Shown: positions 52,925 to 63,467 of the stretch, piece after piece
Numbering within the stretch: position 1 is the stretch's first letter
How the letters are laid out: every line of letters begins with the position of its first letter
Assembly: GCF_023638035.1 (NCBI RefSeq)
Contig: NZ_JAKRVX010000005.1
Location: 62,001 to 126,000 of the forward strand
Reading direction: 5' to 3'
Origin: Natronocalculus amylovorans
Lineage (GTDB): Archaea; Halobacteriota; Halobacteria; Halobacteriales; Haloferacaceae
DNA length: 64,000 nt
Position numbers and translations under genes: made by a program
Notes under the pieces: generated by a model
The model's input: only the letters and a program-made list of their open reading frames with translations
Told to the model about the DNA's origin: nothing
Databases searched by the model: none

Positions 52925-53761
52925 ATGACAGATACAGAATTCGTCCCTCTCATCCTCAACAACGAGTCTGCGGCACAGTGGGAAGTGGTATACTCTTCCA
53001 TTCAGGATGGGCAGGTTACCGATGATGCACTCAAAGATGGAACGGGGCTATCAGGTATTCATATAGAGGAAGCTCTAAAAGGGTTAGCAGCGATGCGTCT
53101 GATTAATGATAGGAATGAACCGTATGAGGAAAATCCCCTAATCGAGATAGACGACGTTTCCGATTCTATCCGGTATCGCCTAACAGGGCTCCAAGGCTTA
53201 ATGGACGAACACGTTCCTGACAACTGGGGCAGACATGCTGGTGTTCTTTTGCACTACGAATACCTCGTCGAAGAGAGAGAGCAATACTTTCGAGATGACG
53301 ATGAAGGGCTCTGGAAAAAAATCCGAAACTGGGAAGAAGACAGAGGTTATGAACCCAAAAAGAAGAACGGAGATAACTATCAATTCAATACAAAAAAGTG
53401 GACTCACTGGACCGTAATTGCAGATCACTTGGGTCTGATTCGTAAGACAAAAGGTTCATTCTATACGACGTATTTTGACCCAGAGATTTTGAGAGGTACA
53501 CTACTGTGGTATAGTGATAAGACTGGTACATACTCATTCCCGATTTCCAAGTATATCAATTGGTTAGATGAAAACGTTGTTCCATGCCCAACACAAGGTA
53601 ATACTGTACCAGTTTCAATATCCCATACACTCCACCTGCTTTCTCGTACAGGATGGTTAAATTTCGTTGAGGAAGGTGATAGTGCAACTGCAAGCCTTGC
53701 AGGCATAGAACCAAGTCAGTATCCAGACAGCGTAAATTCAATTAGCATCATCAAATCATGA
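52925..53761 (+). CDS. DpdG-like protein, copy 1
   Basis: 278 aa. A winged-helix-like start (WEVVYSSIQDGQVTDDALKD, IEEALKGLAAMRLIN) is followed by a helical region whose core (LLHYEYLVEEREQYFRDDDE, then LWKKIRNWEEDRGYEPKK) is shared with the protein at 63464 (LLNYQYLLQEERQAFKSNDG and RINRWQRDRGYAP). ATGA overlap with the next gene. The layout G, ATPase, small protein, DUF1998 helicase recalls DpdG-DpdH-DpdI-DpdJ of 7-deazapurine DNA restriction islands; that naming is from memory and unverified. Confidence 0.6.
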   Translation: MTDTEFVPLILNNESAAQWEVVYSSIQDGQVTDDALKDGTGLSGIHIEEALKGLAAMRLINDRNEPYEENPLIEIDDVSDSIRYRLTGLQGLMDEHVPDNWGRHAGVLLHYEYLVEEREQYFRDDDEGLWKKIRNWEEDRGYEPKKKNGDNYQFNTKKWTHWTVIADHLGLIRKTKGSFYTTYFDPEILRGTLLWYSDKTGTYSFPISKYINWLDENVVPCPTQGNTVPVSISHTLHLLSRTGWLNFVEEGDSATASLAGIEPSQYPDSVNSISIIKS

Positions 53762-56673
53762 GCGATACATCCAGAGACCAAATTGAAAGTAGGAGTCTAC
53801 AGTGTCCACACTTTGACTACTATTCGAATGTCGATTTAGAAAACGTATTCTCTACAACTGCAAAGTATCGACAGCAACATCCAGACCTGTTCTATTTTAC
53901 CCATACTCGGATCAAGGCGTACCGAACTGACGATCGGGTGGAGGGAAAAGTCGAGTATTGGGAAGATGAGATCTATGACCAGTTCGAAGAAGAAAGAGAA
54001 ATTAACTTTGTCACATTAATTGAAGGGAACACGGGGACGGGGAAGTCCGAACTGTGTGCGTACCTTTCTTTGCGGTTGGAGGAAGAAGGAAGACCGGTAC
54101 TCTATATTAAAAAGAGTGACGGAATTCTAACGATAATAAATAAGAGAATACCCCAATTCTGTGAGAATCACGGGAAGGAACCGCCAGAGACGACTGCCAA
54201 ATCTCGACAATTCGAGGAACAGATCGAGAAACTTCCGAAGACAGTCGCATCTCAAATAGCTGGTGACGCAATCTCTGCACTAGCAAATTACGACATAAAG
54301 GACAACGTCGACGAACTCTCAGATTTCATCTATGAGAGGCTTGATATCCTGCTGGAACAATCGGAGAATGATGAAAAAGAGGATGAGAAAGAGTCCAAAA
54401 AGATGATTGACGAAGGCGATTATAAAAATAACTCCGATATTCAAATATTCAACAATGAAAAAGAATGGCCGCCTATCAAGGCAATTGACGAGCTGAATAA
54501 CCGGATAATCAACGCCATTGAAGGAAAATATGGGGTTCCGCCTATAGACGAGCTCCTCCGTGATGTAGGTGACAAATTCGAGAATACCCGGCCTGTATTC
54601 GTTATTGAGGACGTGTCGATTACAGGCTCGGAAGCGGACAAGCTCACCAATTTTATGGAGGACAAGGACACGAAGAGTAACTGGGACTTCATTCTTGCTG
54701 GGACAACAGATTCAACGGAGGAATTCAAATCACAGACCTCAGAAGCCCGATTCAATATATATCAAACAACTGATAATATTGATGGGAATCAGGTTCCCCA
54801 TCTCACAAAAGAGGATGCAGTGCAGTTCATCCGCCCATATCTGGGCTATATCAAGAACCACGATGGGAGTGTTAGTTATGAGCGCGACGAGTACAACAAA
54901 GTGAAATCAATAAAAGATCCTCTCCAAAATACCATCTGTACCACATGTGAGTTCTGTGACCGCGAATTCCGAGATCTTTTCCCATTTAACGAAAATTTCA
55001 TCGAGCGATTGTTTGAGTCGCTAGAGCCTCCGACACCAAGGGCTTACATCGTACGCGTGAGTCAGATCTTGAGACGGTGGGCAAGAGGTGATATCAATTC
55101 CCCTGCCGACGCTGATGTTCTTCAGAATGTTGGGTTTAATACGCGGCCAAGCGAGGAGGTACGTAATTTCTCGAAGCCTCTCACTCGCAGTGCTCTGTGG
55201 TACGGGAATGTTAATGAAGACGAAGGATTTTTTACGGTTAACAAAAAGTTCCTCGATGCATTCAATATTATTGATAATAAGTGGGATCTTAACGAAGCGC
55301 CAATTGAAGTGAATGAAAGTGAAGTTCGCGTACCAATTTCAGATGCCACAGAGTATATTCAACGAGAAACCGACCTTGAGGACTCTGAGAGCGTCAGAAA
55401 CGAGATTCAAAAAAGACAGGGACAGGTTCATCCGTGGCGCAACAATCCTACCGACCCCGCTCTCGTAACAACTGATACGGACATTCACACTGGTGCTCGA
55501 TCGATTCTTCAGGAGTTGACTGATGATTTTAAAATTAAACCGCGCGCACCGATCCGGTACTCTATGGGCGGCGAAAAAAAGCCTCTCTCTTTCCATAGAG
55601 GGTCGAATCCAAGAGACGATGATGCGATACGAGAAGAAATTGAGGGTTACCAACTACCTGTCGGAACTCAGGAGCTATCACTTGACCTCTTCTACCGGTT
55701 TGTTTCAGTGGGCGTAGAAACGAGGTTCGACAAGAATCCGTCTCACAATACCTTTCTTCAGAAATTCGGGTCACAACTCACCAGCTATGCTGAGGAGTGG
55801 CAAAAGAATGTCAACAAGCGAGAACTGGATCCAGCAGAGAAAATTTTCACCAATGCAGGGAACCACTACGACCTCGCAGACTTTACTCTCGCATCCTACG
55901 GGCTGGTGTATCTATTGAGTAATCCCGACCGAGAGCTAACCGCAAACAATATCGCCGAAGATTTCAGCAATAAACTTTCCTTAGATACAGATCTTGACTC
56001 CTATCTCGAGGAAGAGTTCGATGACGACGATTATGACCATCTTAGAAGCTTGATGGATAACTCTGAAACAATAATAAATCTCATGAAATGGAAATTCGGA
56101 GTTATTAGTTCAGTTCTGGACAGACAGGCAATCGAAGAAAAATTGGCTGCAAATCGCCCCTTTAGCGTTCTTGATACGCTAGGAATCGGAGCTATCTCTA
56201 GGTTATCATCAGATGTTCAATTCACCGATGGTACCTCGTTTAAATCTGTGGGGGTTGACCTATACAGAGTTAATGCTGCTCTGAGAACACTGGAAGCCCG
56301 GGAAAGTAGCGAACCAGCCAGTGAATTAATTCTTCAGAGCTTAGATGGTGCCGATTTAGAAGAGATACAGTCAACGGGTGATATCATAAGGAGTGGGTAC
56401 GATGATGAAATTGACACTTATTTGTACGAAGCACTAGGGAAGCTGGAGCAACTTGATCGTGATGAGATTGAGGAGCAAATAGACAATAGCCGACTCGCCC
56501 AATCACTCAAAGACGGCGACAAGCAGGACCGCATACAACAAATTCTGATTGAACAACAACTTAGAGATAGTGAAATCTATCATGTTCTATGTAATCTGGA
56601 TTTTGAAAATATCGAAGATGCGGAGGATATTGGGGCATACTTCCTACAAGTAGGTGATTTCTATGTCGAATAA
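53758..56673 (+). CDS. Large P-loop ATPase, DpdH-like
   Basis: 971 aa. Walker A TLIEGNTGTGKSELCAYLSL near residues 85-105, Walker B RPVFVIEDVSITGS near 278-290, and FILAGTTDST as sensor region. A Cys pair (TICTTCEFCDREFRD) near 395 may bind zinc. The long C-terminal half is helical with a very acidic end (DLEEIQSTGDIIRSG, DEIEEQIDNSR). No nuclease motif is evident. Overlaps both neighbours, so part of a three-gene unit. In the Dpd comparison this is DpdH, an ATPase of the restriction arm. AT-rich like its neighbours. Confidence 0.65.
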   Translation: MSDTSRDQIESRSLQCPHFDYYSNVDLENVFSTTAKYRQQHPDLFYFTHTRIKAYRTDDRVEGKVEYWEDEIYDQFEEEREINFVTLIEGNTGTGKSELCAYLSLRLEEEGRPVLYIKKSDGILTIINKRIPQFCENHGKEPPETTAKSRQFEEQIEKLPKTVASQIAGDAISALANYDIKDNVDELSDFIYERLDILLEQSENDEKEDEKESKKMIDEGDYKNNSDIQIFNNEKEWPPIKAIDELNNRIINAIEGKYGVPPIDELLRDVGDKFENTRPVFVIEDVSITGSEADKLTNFMEDKDTKSNWDFILAGTTDSTEEFKSQTSEARFNIYQTTDNIDGNQVPHLTKEDAVQFIRPYLGYIKNHDGSVSYERDEYNKVKSIKDPLQNTICTTCEFCDREFRDLFPFNENFIERLFESLEPPTPRAYIVRVSQILRRWARGDINSPADADVLQNVGFNTRPSEEVRNFSKPLTRSALWYGNVNEDEGFFTVNKKFLDAFNIIDNKWDLNEAPIEVNESEVRVPISDATEYIQRETDLEDSESVRNEIQKRQGQVHPWRNNPTDPALVTTDTDIHTGARSILQELTDDFKIKPRAPIRYSMGGEKKPLSFHRGSNPRDDDAIREEIEGYQLPVGTQELSLDLFYRFVSVGVETRFDKNPSHNTFLQKFGSQLTSYAEEWQKNVNKRELDPAEKIFTNAGNHYDLADFTLASYGLVYLLSNPDRELTANNIAEDFSNKLSLDTDLDSYLEEEFDDDDYDHLRSLMDNSETIINLMKWKFGVISSVLDRQAIEEKLAANRPFSVLDTLGIGAISRLSSDVQFTDGTSFKSVGVDLYRVNAALRTLEARESSEPASELILQSLDGADLEEIQSTGDIIRSGYDDEIDTYLYEALGKLEQLDRDEIEEQIDNSRLAQSLKDGDKQDRIQQILIEQQLRDSEIYHVLCNLDFENIEDAEDIGAYFLQVGDFYVE

Positions 56674-57397
56674 GTTGGCTAAGTCTGAAGAAGACGGGGG
56701 GGCTTATAGTCAAAAACTTGACGAACAGCTCAAAGCTGTTTATATCCGACTCCAGCATCGGCATCTGGCCAACCAGCTGGACAAAATAGCCAACACTCTA
56801 GAAGGCACTCTCATCCGGGCTATGATAGCAGAAAGTTTATTTAATGATTTTGATATAAAAATAGACGAGGAGACGAGAACCCAGGTTTCAGAAGCTATCA
56901 ACTTGTTGAAGAAAGAGCAATATGATGAGCTGGAGTCTGAAATACCAGATTTACGTACAAAAGTAGAAGAACAAAGGTCGAGAGTTGACCGTCAAATCAG
57001 CATCCCACACGCAGATCACAACAAGCAGCTCAATGCTATGCAACAACTCAATGAAAAATTCGATGTACTAGAACAGTCTAAGCTCGATAATCTTGAAACT
57101 CGACTGAATGATGAGCAGTGGGTAGAATCGATCAACGGGGATACAACGGGAGAGAAGCTTATCTCATCGAAAGAATATGGCGAGACTACCGCTGAAACTC
57201 TCGGTGAAATTCAGTCCGATATGTTCACAGAACTTCTTGACGACGATAGCACTGAATTAGCATCCAAGCTGATCAGCGATGAGCCCTACCATCTGACGAG
57301 CCTGGGCAATGATGACTTCTCGTCGCTACAGAGGTCCAAACTCGGGGATTATATTGAGTTGTCTCTGTCTCCACTAAAATCAAAGGAATATAATTAG
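56663..57397 (+). CDS. Coiled-coil protein in the DpdI position
   Basis: 244 aa from the ATG at 56663 (a GTG at 56654 adds three residues); the first 11 bases overlap the ATPase gene. Mostly helical: SQKLDEQLKAVYIRLQHRHL, LRTKVEEQRSRVDRQISI, DVLEQSKLDNLETRLNDEQW. No catalytic motif. It ends the first operon. Likely a structural partner of the ATPase. Confidence 0.55.
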   Translation: MSNKLAKSEEDGGAYSQKLDEQLKAVYIRLQHRHLANQLDKIANTLEGTLIRAMIAESLFNDFDIKIDEETRTQVSEAINLLKKEQYDELESEIPDLRTKVEEQRSRVDRQISIPHADHNKQLNAMQQLNEKFDVLEQSKLDNLETRLNDEQWVESINGDTTGEKLISSKEYGETTAETLGEIQSDMFTELLDDDSTELASKLISDEPYHLTSLGNDDFSSLQRSKLGDYIELSLSPLKSKEYN

Positions 57398-57816
57398 TCG
57401 GTAGCTGGTCAGTGTATCTGATGAATCTGCTCTTGCATTGTCTTTCTAGTACCGGAGCGCATCGTGAAGCAAGGTGTAACCGCTACTGAGGTCAAAGATA
57501 GCACTAATTCTCAAATACTGTACGTTCTTTCTTTTATAAATTTCCTGTATGCTATCTTAGATAATTTAAATTTTCGACATCGGTAAAATGAAAAATATAT
57601 TGCTAAACAATGCGTTCTTATGATTATTGATAAATAATATCCCAAACCCGCTTTTTAAATCGTCATACATCACCAGAATAGAACAGTACACTGTTCAACA
57701 ATTATGATGTTATAAATGTACACATAGGTCTGCTACGCAAAATTGTGTCATGGATATCAATTTTGCCCCATATATAATACCCTGTAAGCGAATAAATAAA
57801 ATAGACCCTAAGTAAC
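57398..57816 (+). other. AT-rich intergenic region before the helicase gene
   Basis: About 420 bases with no gene. Very AT-rich from 57520 on, with several TATA-like stretches (for example CATATATAATACCC at 57768-57781), the last about 36 bases before the helicase start. It probably holds the promoter of the second operon and a termination region of the first. Confidence 0.4.
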
Positions 57817-60800
57817 ATGGATTCACCGCAATCAAGACTTGACGCAGCAACGAACAGGGCCGCAGAGATTACTTGGTGGAACCGCGCAATGACCAAACTC
57901 AATACAATTGACGGGGTCAAAGGGGCTCAACGGTTTGTCGCCGACCAAACAATTGAGCGAAAAGGTCCATTTGTTGAATTCGTCGATGCCCCGGCGTTTC
58001 ACAACCAGAGTGCAGCGGAATTCCTTACAGGGCTCGATTATGACGAGGCAATCATAGATGCGATTGTCAGAGAGTTATTTGGTGGTGATGGAGAGGGAAA
58101 GCTATACCAACACCAAGCTGAAACCATCAACGCAATCGAAAACGAGCCTGGCAATAACGTACTTGCAGTCCCAACCGCAAGCGGAAAAACTGAGTCATTC
58201 TTTCTACCCATCCTCAACGCATGTCTCTCAAGCGATGACCCTGGGGTAAAGGCTGCAATTCTATATCCGATGAAGACACTGGGGTCCGACCAATTCAACC
58301 GATTCATAACCTATCTCGATCACATCAACCGAAACCGGTCCCCCGAGGACCGGGTTACAATTGGCATCTGGGATTCAGATACAGCACCTCGTGTTGGAAC
58401 TCGTGATTACGAGATCGAAGAGGGAACCTATGTTCGCGGACTCATTGACCCACGAAATCCCGACGAGAAGCTCCGTGTCAACGACGATGCGTCAGTCGGC
58501 ACTGATGACAACACCTACTCGTGGATCAAGGTCACTCGTGATTCGATTCGGCAGGGAGTCGACATCCTGCTGACCAACCCCGAGGCGTTAGACTATATGT
58601 TTGTTAGCGATAATGAGGAGACGAGAGCAATTCTAGATGACCAACCGTTGGAACATATCGTATTTGACGAGGCCCACGTGTGGAGCGGTATCCAAGGTGC
58701 GGCAATTTCGCTGCTCTCTCAGCGGCTAAAGACGTTTTATGCTAACAACGACCCGCAGGTGACGATGGTCTCGGCAACTGTTGACAATCCTACCGAGCTT
58801 GCTGCATCGCTTACTGGGAGCAGTATGCAGAGTATCAACAGTATCGAATTCACCGGTCGACAGTTTTCCGTAACTAGCACACCAAACTTTGACCGGTTCG
58901 CTCCATGCGGACTCGACGAGATTATCGTAGCCCTCGCTGTGGCTGGGCTTGATATTACTAATCCAGACAAATTCGTGATCGAGCAGGGGCTTGAAAACGC
59001 AGTCACAACACTTCGCGAGATAGGACTCCTTGACACGGAACTGATTGCTCCTGCGTCGGATGCACCAAGCTGGGCATTCGAGCCGATACAGACAGCTGCC
59101 AACAGATGGATTGCAGCTGGAAAAGCGAACACGGTCGATGAGTTACTCCGATCAGAAGATGGGTGTGAAGAACTTATTGAAGCCGCTGTTGAGTCCGGCG
59201 GCTTCTCTAGCGGCTGGTATGAGTTTGTTCTTACCCAATTGCCGGAGGTAGCTTCGTTCACTGAATGGTTCGACCGGGACACAACTGGAGAAGTCGGCTT
59301 TCGCTCCTACGACGGACTCGTATCGGAAGCCGAACGCAAGGACGTAGCGAATCCAGAGAGAATCCTCGAAACGGTGATGGCGTTCGGTCGGCTTGCTGGC
59401 ATTGTCACTGAGAAGTACCACGTCTTTCTGAAGCCACCACACAGCGTCCATTGGTGTGGTGAGTGCGGGGCACTCTCACGAGACAACCGTTGTCGGGAGT
59501 GCGGTCATGCACCGATTCCTGAGATTCAATTCTGTCGTAACGGTACCTGTCACGAACCACATGTTGCGGTCACAGATGATGAAGGGGACGAACACTTCGT
59601 TCCAATACGTGGAGACGCCAACGGAGACTGTCCTGGCTGTGGTAAATCTCCCCGCCTCACAGATATTGGTGTTCCAACATCGTCATTGCTTTCCTATATG
59701 TTGTCGGAGGTATGTCGCGTCTCGCCATCGAAAAAGACACTCGTCTTTTCAGATTCCCACAGCGCGGCCGAAAGTGTCGGTGAAAAAATAATAGATACGG
59801 AGTACGGACTGATGGCACAGACGCTGTACCTCAATGAACTGCTTGCCGCTGGCGGGGAGGCCGACCAGTACGAGTTGTTCAGAACTGTGGCCCATACACT
59901 CCGCAAAGAGTACTGGGAACCACTCGTCCAAAACAATCTCAGTGAGGATGCGGAGGCCTACAACTTTTTGATCCCCTTGCGTGAGGATATTGAGGCCCAC
60001 GCATATCTCTCAAACTGTGAGTCTCTGCTTGACAGTGCACTCGTGACTGCAGATGTGGTCGCCGCCTATGATGATCCGGTCGACGTGACAATCGCACATG
60101 CCCTGTACAAACGGTTTGTCCTCGGTGATGCCTCTTTCCAGTACTCAGGCGTGAAAATCGATGGACTGACCAGAGCGAAAATACTCGACCGGCTCTCCGG
60201 AGATCTTATCATTGATCGCAGTCGGATCGAGGCATCACTTGATACGATTCTCGCCGACTTTTTGGAATCAGGTATTATCTCAATCGCAACACACGAATCC
60301 CTCAAGCGCGCAGTTGACGATGCCAATCTGACCGATAAGGACAAACGAACTGCTGTCGGTACGTTCCTCGAAGAGACACGCGATGAACTCGAACAGAGCG
60401 GGATCGTCGAGCCGCCAGCTGACAGTGGCGTTTTCAGTCGAAACGTCCGTGATGACGACTCTGCACTAACGCTGGTTCAGGAGGCTGTATTCTGTATGGA
60501 CTGCTATACATCGTTCCCGACTACTGAATCAGGTAATTCGATTGATAGCTGCCACGAATGCGGAGCTCCAGTCGAGGCGTATACTCGATTCACCGAACAG
60601 GATAATGGAGAGCTGATTTGTGACCCCGGATATGCGGTTGTGGACTCCGGCTGGGAGTACGCTGTGGACCACTGGGCCCACGATGTCACCGAACCGATTC
60701 GAAACGGTGCAGAACCGGATTTTGTTACTGCAGGGATACACAAAGGAAACATCTCGCCAGCGATCCGCGGTGCTATCGAAGAGGGGTTCCGAAAGGACCC

Positions 60801-62541
60801 ACCCGAGGTCAACGTCGTCAGCTCGACGCCCACAATGGAGCTCGGTGTAGATATCGGAAGTCTTGACACGGTTGCACAGGTGGGAGTGCCGCCCACACTG
60901 ACGAACTACGTCCAGAGATCTGGTCGAACTGGTCGTACCCGAGGGAGTTCCTCGCTTGTTATGACTGTAATTCGTGGTCAACATCCGGTTGATGGCCACT
61001 ATTATGCGAACTTAGACAGCTATCTTGGAGAGTTCGAACCGGTCCGAATCCCGGACCCACACGATTTCGATGAGGTTCTGGCGAGCCACATCGTAACCGA
61101 GGTGTTTGCATACCTTGCACGCAATCCGCATGAATCGGGTGTCTTCGAACGAATGTACAAGGTCCCCGAGCCGGAACTAGAGAACTTGGAGAAGTTCGTC
61201 AGTACTGTCGAAGAGCGACTCGATATCTTTGGCGAGTTTATTCGTGAGGAAATGGACCCCGTTCTCCGTGAGTACGTCAAAGATATTTTTGGTGACCATG
61301 GCGTCGATGTTTACGAACAGGTGTTTTTCGGGGATGGTCCCCTTTCGCTATCACGTCGTGTCGAACAGACGTTTTCGAGGCTTCGTGGGATGTCAACTGG
61401 CGCGACAGCAAACCGCAATCTTACGAGTAATACTGCGCGGCTCGATCAGTGGCTGAGCAAACTCGGATATCTTGCAAACTACCGAAGCTTCGGCCAGAAC
61501 TTCCCTGTTAATTTCAGTGGGCGTCGTGAGGAGATTTCCTTCGAGGGAAGTGGTCGACTGTACGATATGTACCCTGGTGAAGAAAACAATCTTGGCGGCA
61601 TGGTGTCGCTACATGGAACCGACTACATCGTCAAAGACGTTCGTGGGACGCCAACACCATTGACCGATGTTGCAGTCTGTGATAACGATGAGTGTGATCG
61701 CCGGTTCAAGAGCTTCGACCCCGACGAAGAGATCTGTCCACACTGTGATTCAGAACTTGCCGAAACGCAGATACACGGCATCTCTTCGGTCGAGTGTTCA
61801 ACGGCAATGGGGGGTCAGAAGGGGTACCGAACGCACGCACAGATGTCGACCTACGTCCGTCCGACTGATGCCGAGCGCGACCGTTCCGAGAGGCAATTGT
61901 TTGATATTGACTGCAAGATTGAGTATGGACAGTTCGAGATCACGGACTTCGTCTATGCGTTCGAGCGTGGTCACTCGATGAGTGCCTCGACAAATATCCT
62001 CCGCTCCCAAGCGTTGATCGAGCAGGATGATGGAGGCAACTCGACCACTGGACTCTCGTGGCGAGATCGGCTCGACGAGGCTGAACAGGAGTTGTACCGT
62101 CCAGTTGGTCAGCAACACCACACCCAAGGGCTTCGTCTCTCGTTCGACCGCGATACAATCTTCGAGCGGTTCGAACAGGCGACCCACGAAACGGTATCAT
62201 GGCCACAGCTGTTGACAAGTCTGGAGCAGGCTCTCGACCGGGCGATTCCGGTGGTCGTCAAGTGTGATCGGTCCGATTATCGCGTTAAGGCCTCGATTAC
62301 AAACGAGACTATCGAGGTCTACATTGTCGACGGTCGGCAGGGTGGCAACGGAATAGGCTGGCACGTCCACGACAGCCTTAGTGAGGTCGCTGACCAGGTA
62401 GTTGATGTTGCTGACTGTGATCGGTGTGTCGACTACTGTGATGAGTGTTTGCTGCTCTCACGGACACCGAGCCACTACCTCGAAAACAATCTGCTCGACC
62501 ACCGAATGCTCGCCACAGTTGTTGGACACCCAGGACAGTGA
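57817..62541 (+). CDS. DEAH-box helicase with zinc fingers and DUF1998 (DpdJ/DrmAB/DruE-like)
   Basis: 1574 aa. Motif I NVLAVPTASGKTESF near residue 121, motif II IVFDEAHVW near 285, motif III MVSATVDN near 310. Zinc clusters (WCGECGALSRDNRCRECGHA near 546-566; CPGCGK) follow. The second RecA lobe has SSTPTMELGVDIGSLDTVAQ and motif VI YVQRSGRTGRTRG near 1030. The C-terminal DUF1998 ends with CDRCVDYCDECLLLSRTPSH, a four-Cys site. Helicase-DUF1998 proteins act in DISARM, Druantia and Dpd defence. The fused length and neighbours favour a DpdJ-like assignment, not proven. Stop overlaps the next start (GTGA). Confidence 0.8.
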   Translation: MDSPQSRLDAATNRAAEITWWNRAMTKLNTIDGVKGAQRFVADQTIERKGPFVEFVDAPAFHNQSAAEFLTGLDYDEAIIDAIVRELFGGDGEGKLYQHQAETINAIENEPGNNVLAVPTASGKTESFFLPILNACLSSDDPGVKAAILYPMKTLGSDQFNRFITYLDHINRNRSPEDRVTIGIWDSDTAPRVGTRDYEIEEGTYVRGLIDPRNPDEKLRVNDDASVGTDDNTYSWIKVTRDSIRQGVDILLTNPEALDYMFVSDNEETRAILDDQPLEHIVFDEAHVWSGIQGAAISLLSQRLKTFYANNDPQVTMVSATVDNPTELAASLTGSSMQSINSIEFTGRQFSVTSTPNFDRFAPCGLDEIIVALAVAGLDITNPDKFVIEQGLENAVTTLREIGLLDTELIAPASDAPSWAFEPIQTAANRWIAAGKANTVDELLRSEDGCEELIEAAVESGGFSSGWYEFVLTQLPEVASFTEWFDRDTTGEVGFRSYDGLVSEAERKDVANPERILETVMAFGRLAGIVTEKYHVFLKPPHSVHWCGECGALSRDNRCRECGHAPIPEIQFCRNGTCHEPHVAVTDDEGDEHFVPIRGDANGDCPGCGKSPRLTDIGVPTSSLLSYMLSEVCRVSPSKKTLVFSDSHSAAESVGEKIIDTEYGLMAQTLYLNELLAAGGEADQYELFRTVAHTLRKEYWEPLVQNNLSEDAEAYNFLIPLREDIEAHAYLSNCESLLDSALVTADVVAAYDDPVDVTIAHALYKRFVLGDASFQYSGVKIDGLTRAKILDRLSGDLIIDRSRIEASLDTILADFLESGIISIATHESLKRAVDDANLTDKDKRTAVGTFLEETRDELEQSGIVEPPADSGVFSRNVRDDDSALTLVQEAVFCMDCYTSFPTTESGNSIDSCHECGAPVEAYTRFTEQDNGELICDPGYAVVDSGWEYAVDHWAHDVTEPIRNGAEPDFVTAGIHKGNISPAIRGAIEEGFRKDPPEVNVVSSTPTMELGVDIGSLDTVAQVGVPPTLTNYVQRSGRTGRTRGSSSLVMTVIRGQHPVDGHYYANLDSYLGEFEPVRIPDPHDFDEVLASHIVTEVFAYLARNPHESGVFERMYKVPEPELENLEKFVSTVEERLDIFGEFIREEMDPVLREYVKDIFGDHGVDVYEQVFFGDGPLSLSRRVEQTFSRLRGMSTGATANRNLTSNTARLDQWLSKLGYLANYRSFGQNFPVNFSGRREEISFEGSGRLYDMYPGEENNLGGMVSLHGTDYIVKDVRGTPTPLTDVAVCDNDECDRRFKSFDPDEEICPHCDSELAETQIHGISSVECSTAMGGQKGYRTHAQMSTYVRPTDAERDRSERQLFDIDCKIEYGQFEITDFVYAFERGHSMSASTNILRSQALIEQDDGGNSTTGLSWRDRLDEAEQELYRPVGQQHHTQGLRLSFDRDTIFERFEQATHETVSWPQLLTSLEQALDRAIPVVVKCDRSDYRVKASITNETIEVYIVDGRQGGNGIGWHVHDSLSEVADQVVDVADCDRCVDYCDECLLLSRTPSHYLENNLLDHRMLATVVGHPGQ

Positions 62542-63467
62542 GTCTCGACGTACTCCAAAAGCGGCTCACCGATGCAGATGTCGCGTACATCTATGACCCC
62601 GATGGGAGCATTCATTACTGGAAGCTACGGTCCCTCCCGGCGCTTTCGTATCTCGGGATTGGAAACGCTACTTACCCTACCTCGTGGCGACAACTGAAAC
62701 ATACGTGGCAACACGAGCGTGGTGGGAGACAGTACAGTTTTCCAGGATACCACTATCACGTTCTCGGTGGGATCGACCTCGCTCCGAGTGAAGACCTCTG
62801 TGTCGTGACGACGAGCTACTATGAGCAGCACACACAGTACTCTATCAACGAACTCGTCGACCGGTATACACAGATAGACGGTACGTTGGTCGTCATTGCT
62901 GATGAACGGCGATTCCAACCAGAAAAGGGACTCCGCCCGTTGTATCAAGAACCGTTCTGTGAACGTATCGGCGAGTATGATAGGCTCTACAACGCATTTG
63001 AGGACCACTTCACTGAGGAGGGATGGGAACTCCCACTACAGGATACAAAGAACCTATTTTTACAAGATAATGCGAACCTTTACCAACTTGTTGAGAATAT
63101 GTCGATCAAATCCACTGTGAAACTCTTTGATATACTCCCGGATGCACCATATCTCCCGCTGTACAGACCATTCTCCGAGATATTTGCCCGTCAAAATCAG
63201 CTCGGCGTTGAGCCGCTGGAAAGCGAGGATATGGTCGAGGCCTTTGGTGGGTGGTTACGCCGGCGAATTGAATGGGACAAAGCAACCGCATCCAAGGTCG
63301 CACATGAGTTGAACCGGACGGTTTCTATGGAAGGAACTGCATTTGATCCATCGTATGCAAAGCAGAGCCCAAAAATAGGCGATGCACGCCGGGCGTGTGA
63401 CGAGCTTGACCCAGATGCAAGCCCAATCGAAGCGCGATATCACGACTGGTTACAGAATCCATTATGA
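62538..63467 (+). CDS. Unknown protein co-translated with the helicase
   Basis: 309 aa from the GTG at 62538, which overlaps the helicase stop; the longer upstream frame is inside the helicase gene and unlikely to be used. No HKD (phospholipase D) motif is present, so it does not match DpdK by pattern. Segments: YIYDPDGSIHYWKLRSLPAL, VVTTSYYEQHTQYSINELVD, TLVVIADERRFQP (a Rossmann-like strand/loop), and a helical end. Overlaps the next gene by four bases. Function unknown; probably a helicase partner. Confidence 0.55.
   Translation: MSLDVLQKRLTDADVAYIYDPDGSIHYWKLRSLPALSYLGIGNATYPTSWRQLKHTWQHERGGRQYSFPGYHYHVLGGIDLAPSEDLCVVTTSYYEQHTQYSINELVDRYTQIDGTLVVIADERRFQPEKGLRPLYQEPFCERIGEYDRLYNAFEDHFTEEGWELPLQDTKNLFLQDNANLYQLVENMSIKSTVKLFDILPDAPYLPLYRPFSEIFARQNQLGVEPLESEDMVEAFGGWLRRRIEWDKATASKVAHELNRTVSMEGTAFDPSYAKQSPKIGDARRACDELDPDASPIEARYHDWLQNPL

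Noticed and set aside
62445-62537. Longer start for the 340-codon frame after the helicase
   Set aside because: These codons lie inside the helicase DUF1998 region; the GTG at 62538 with GTGA overlap is the better start.
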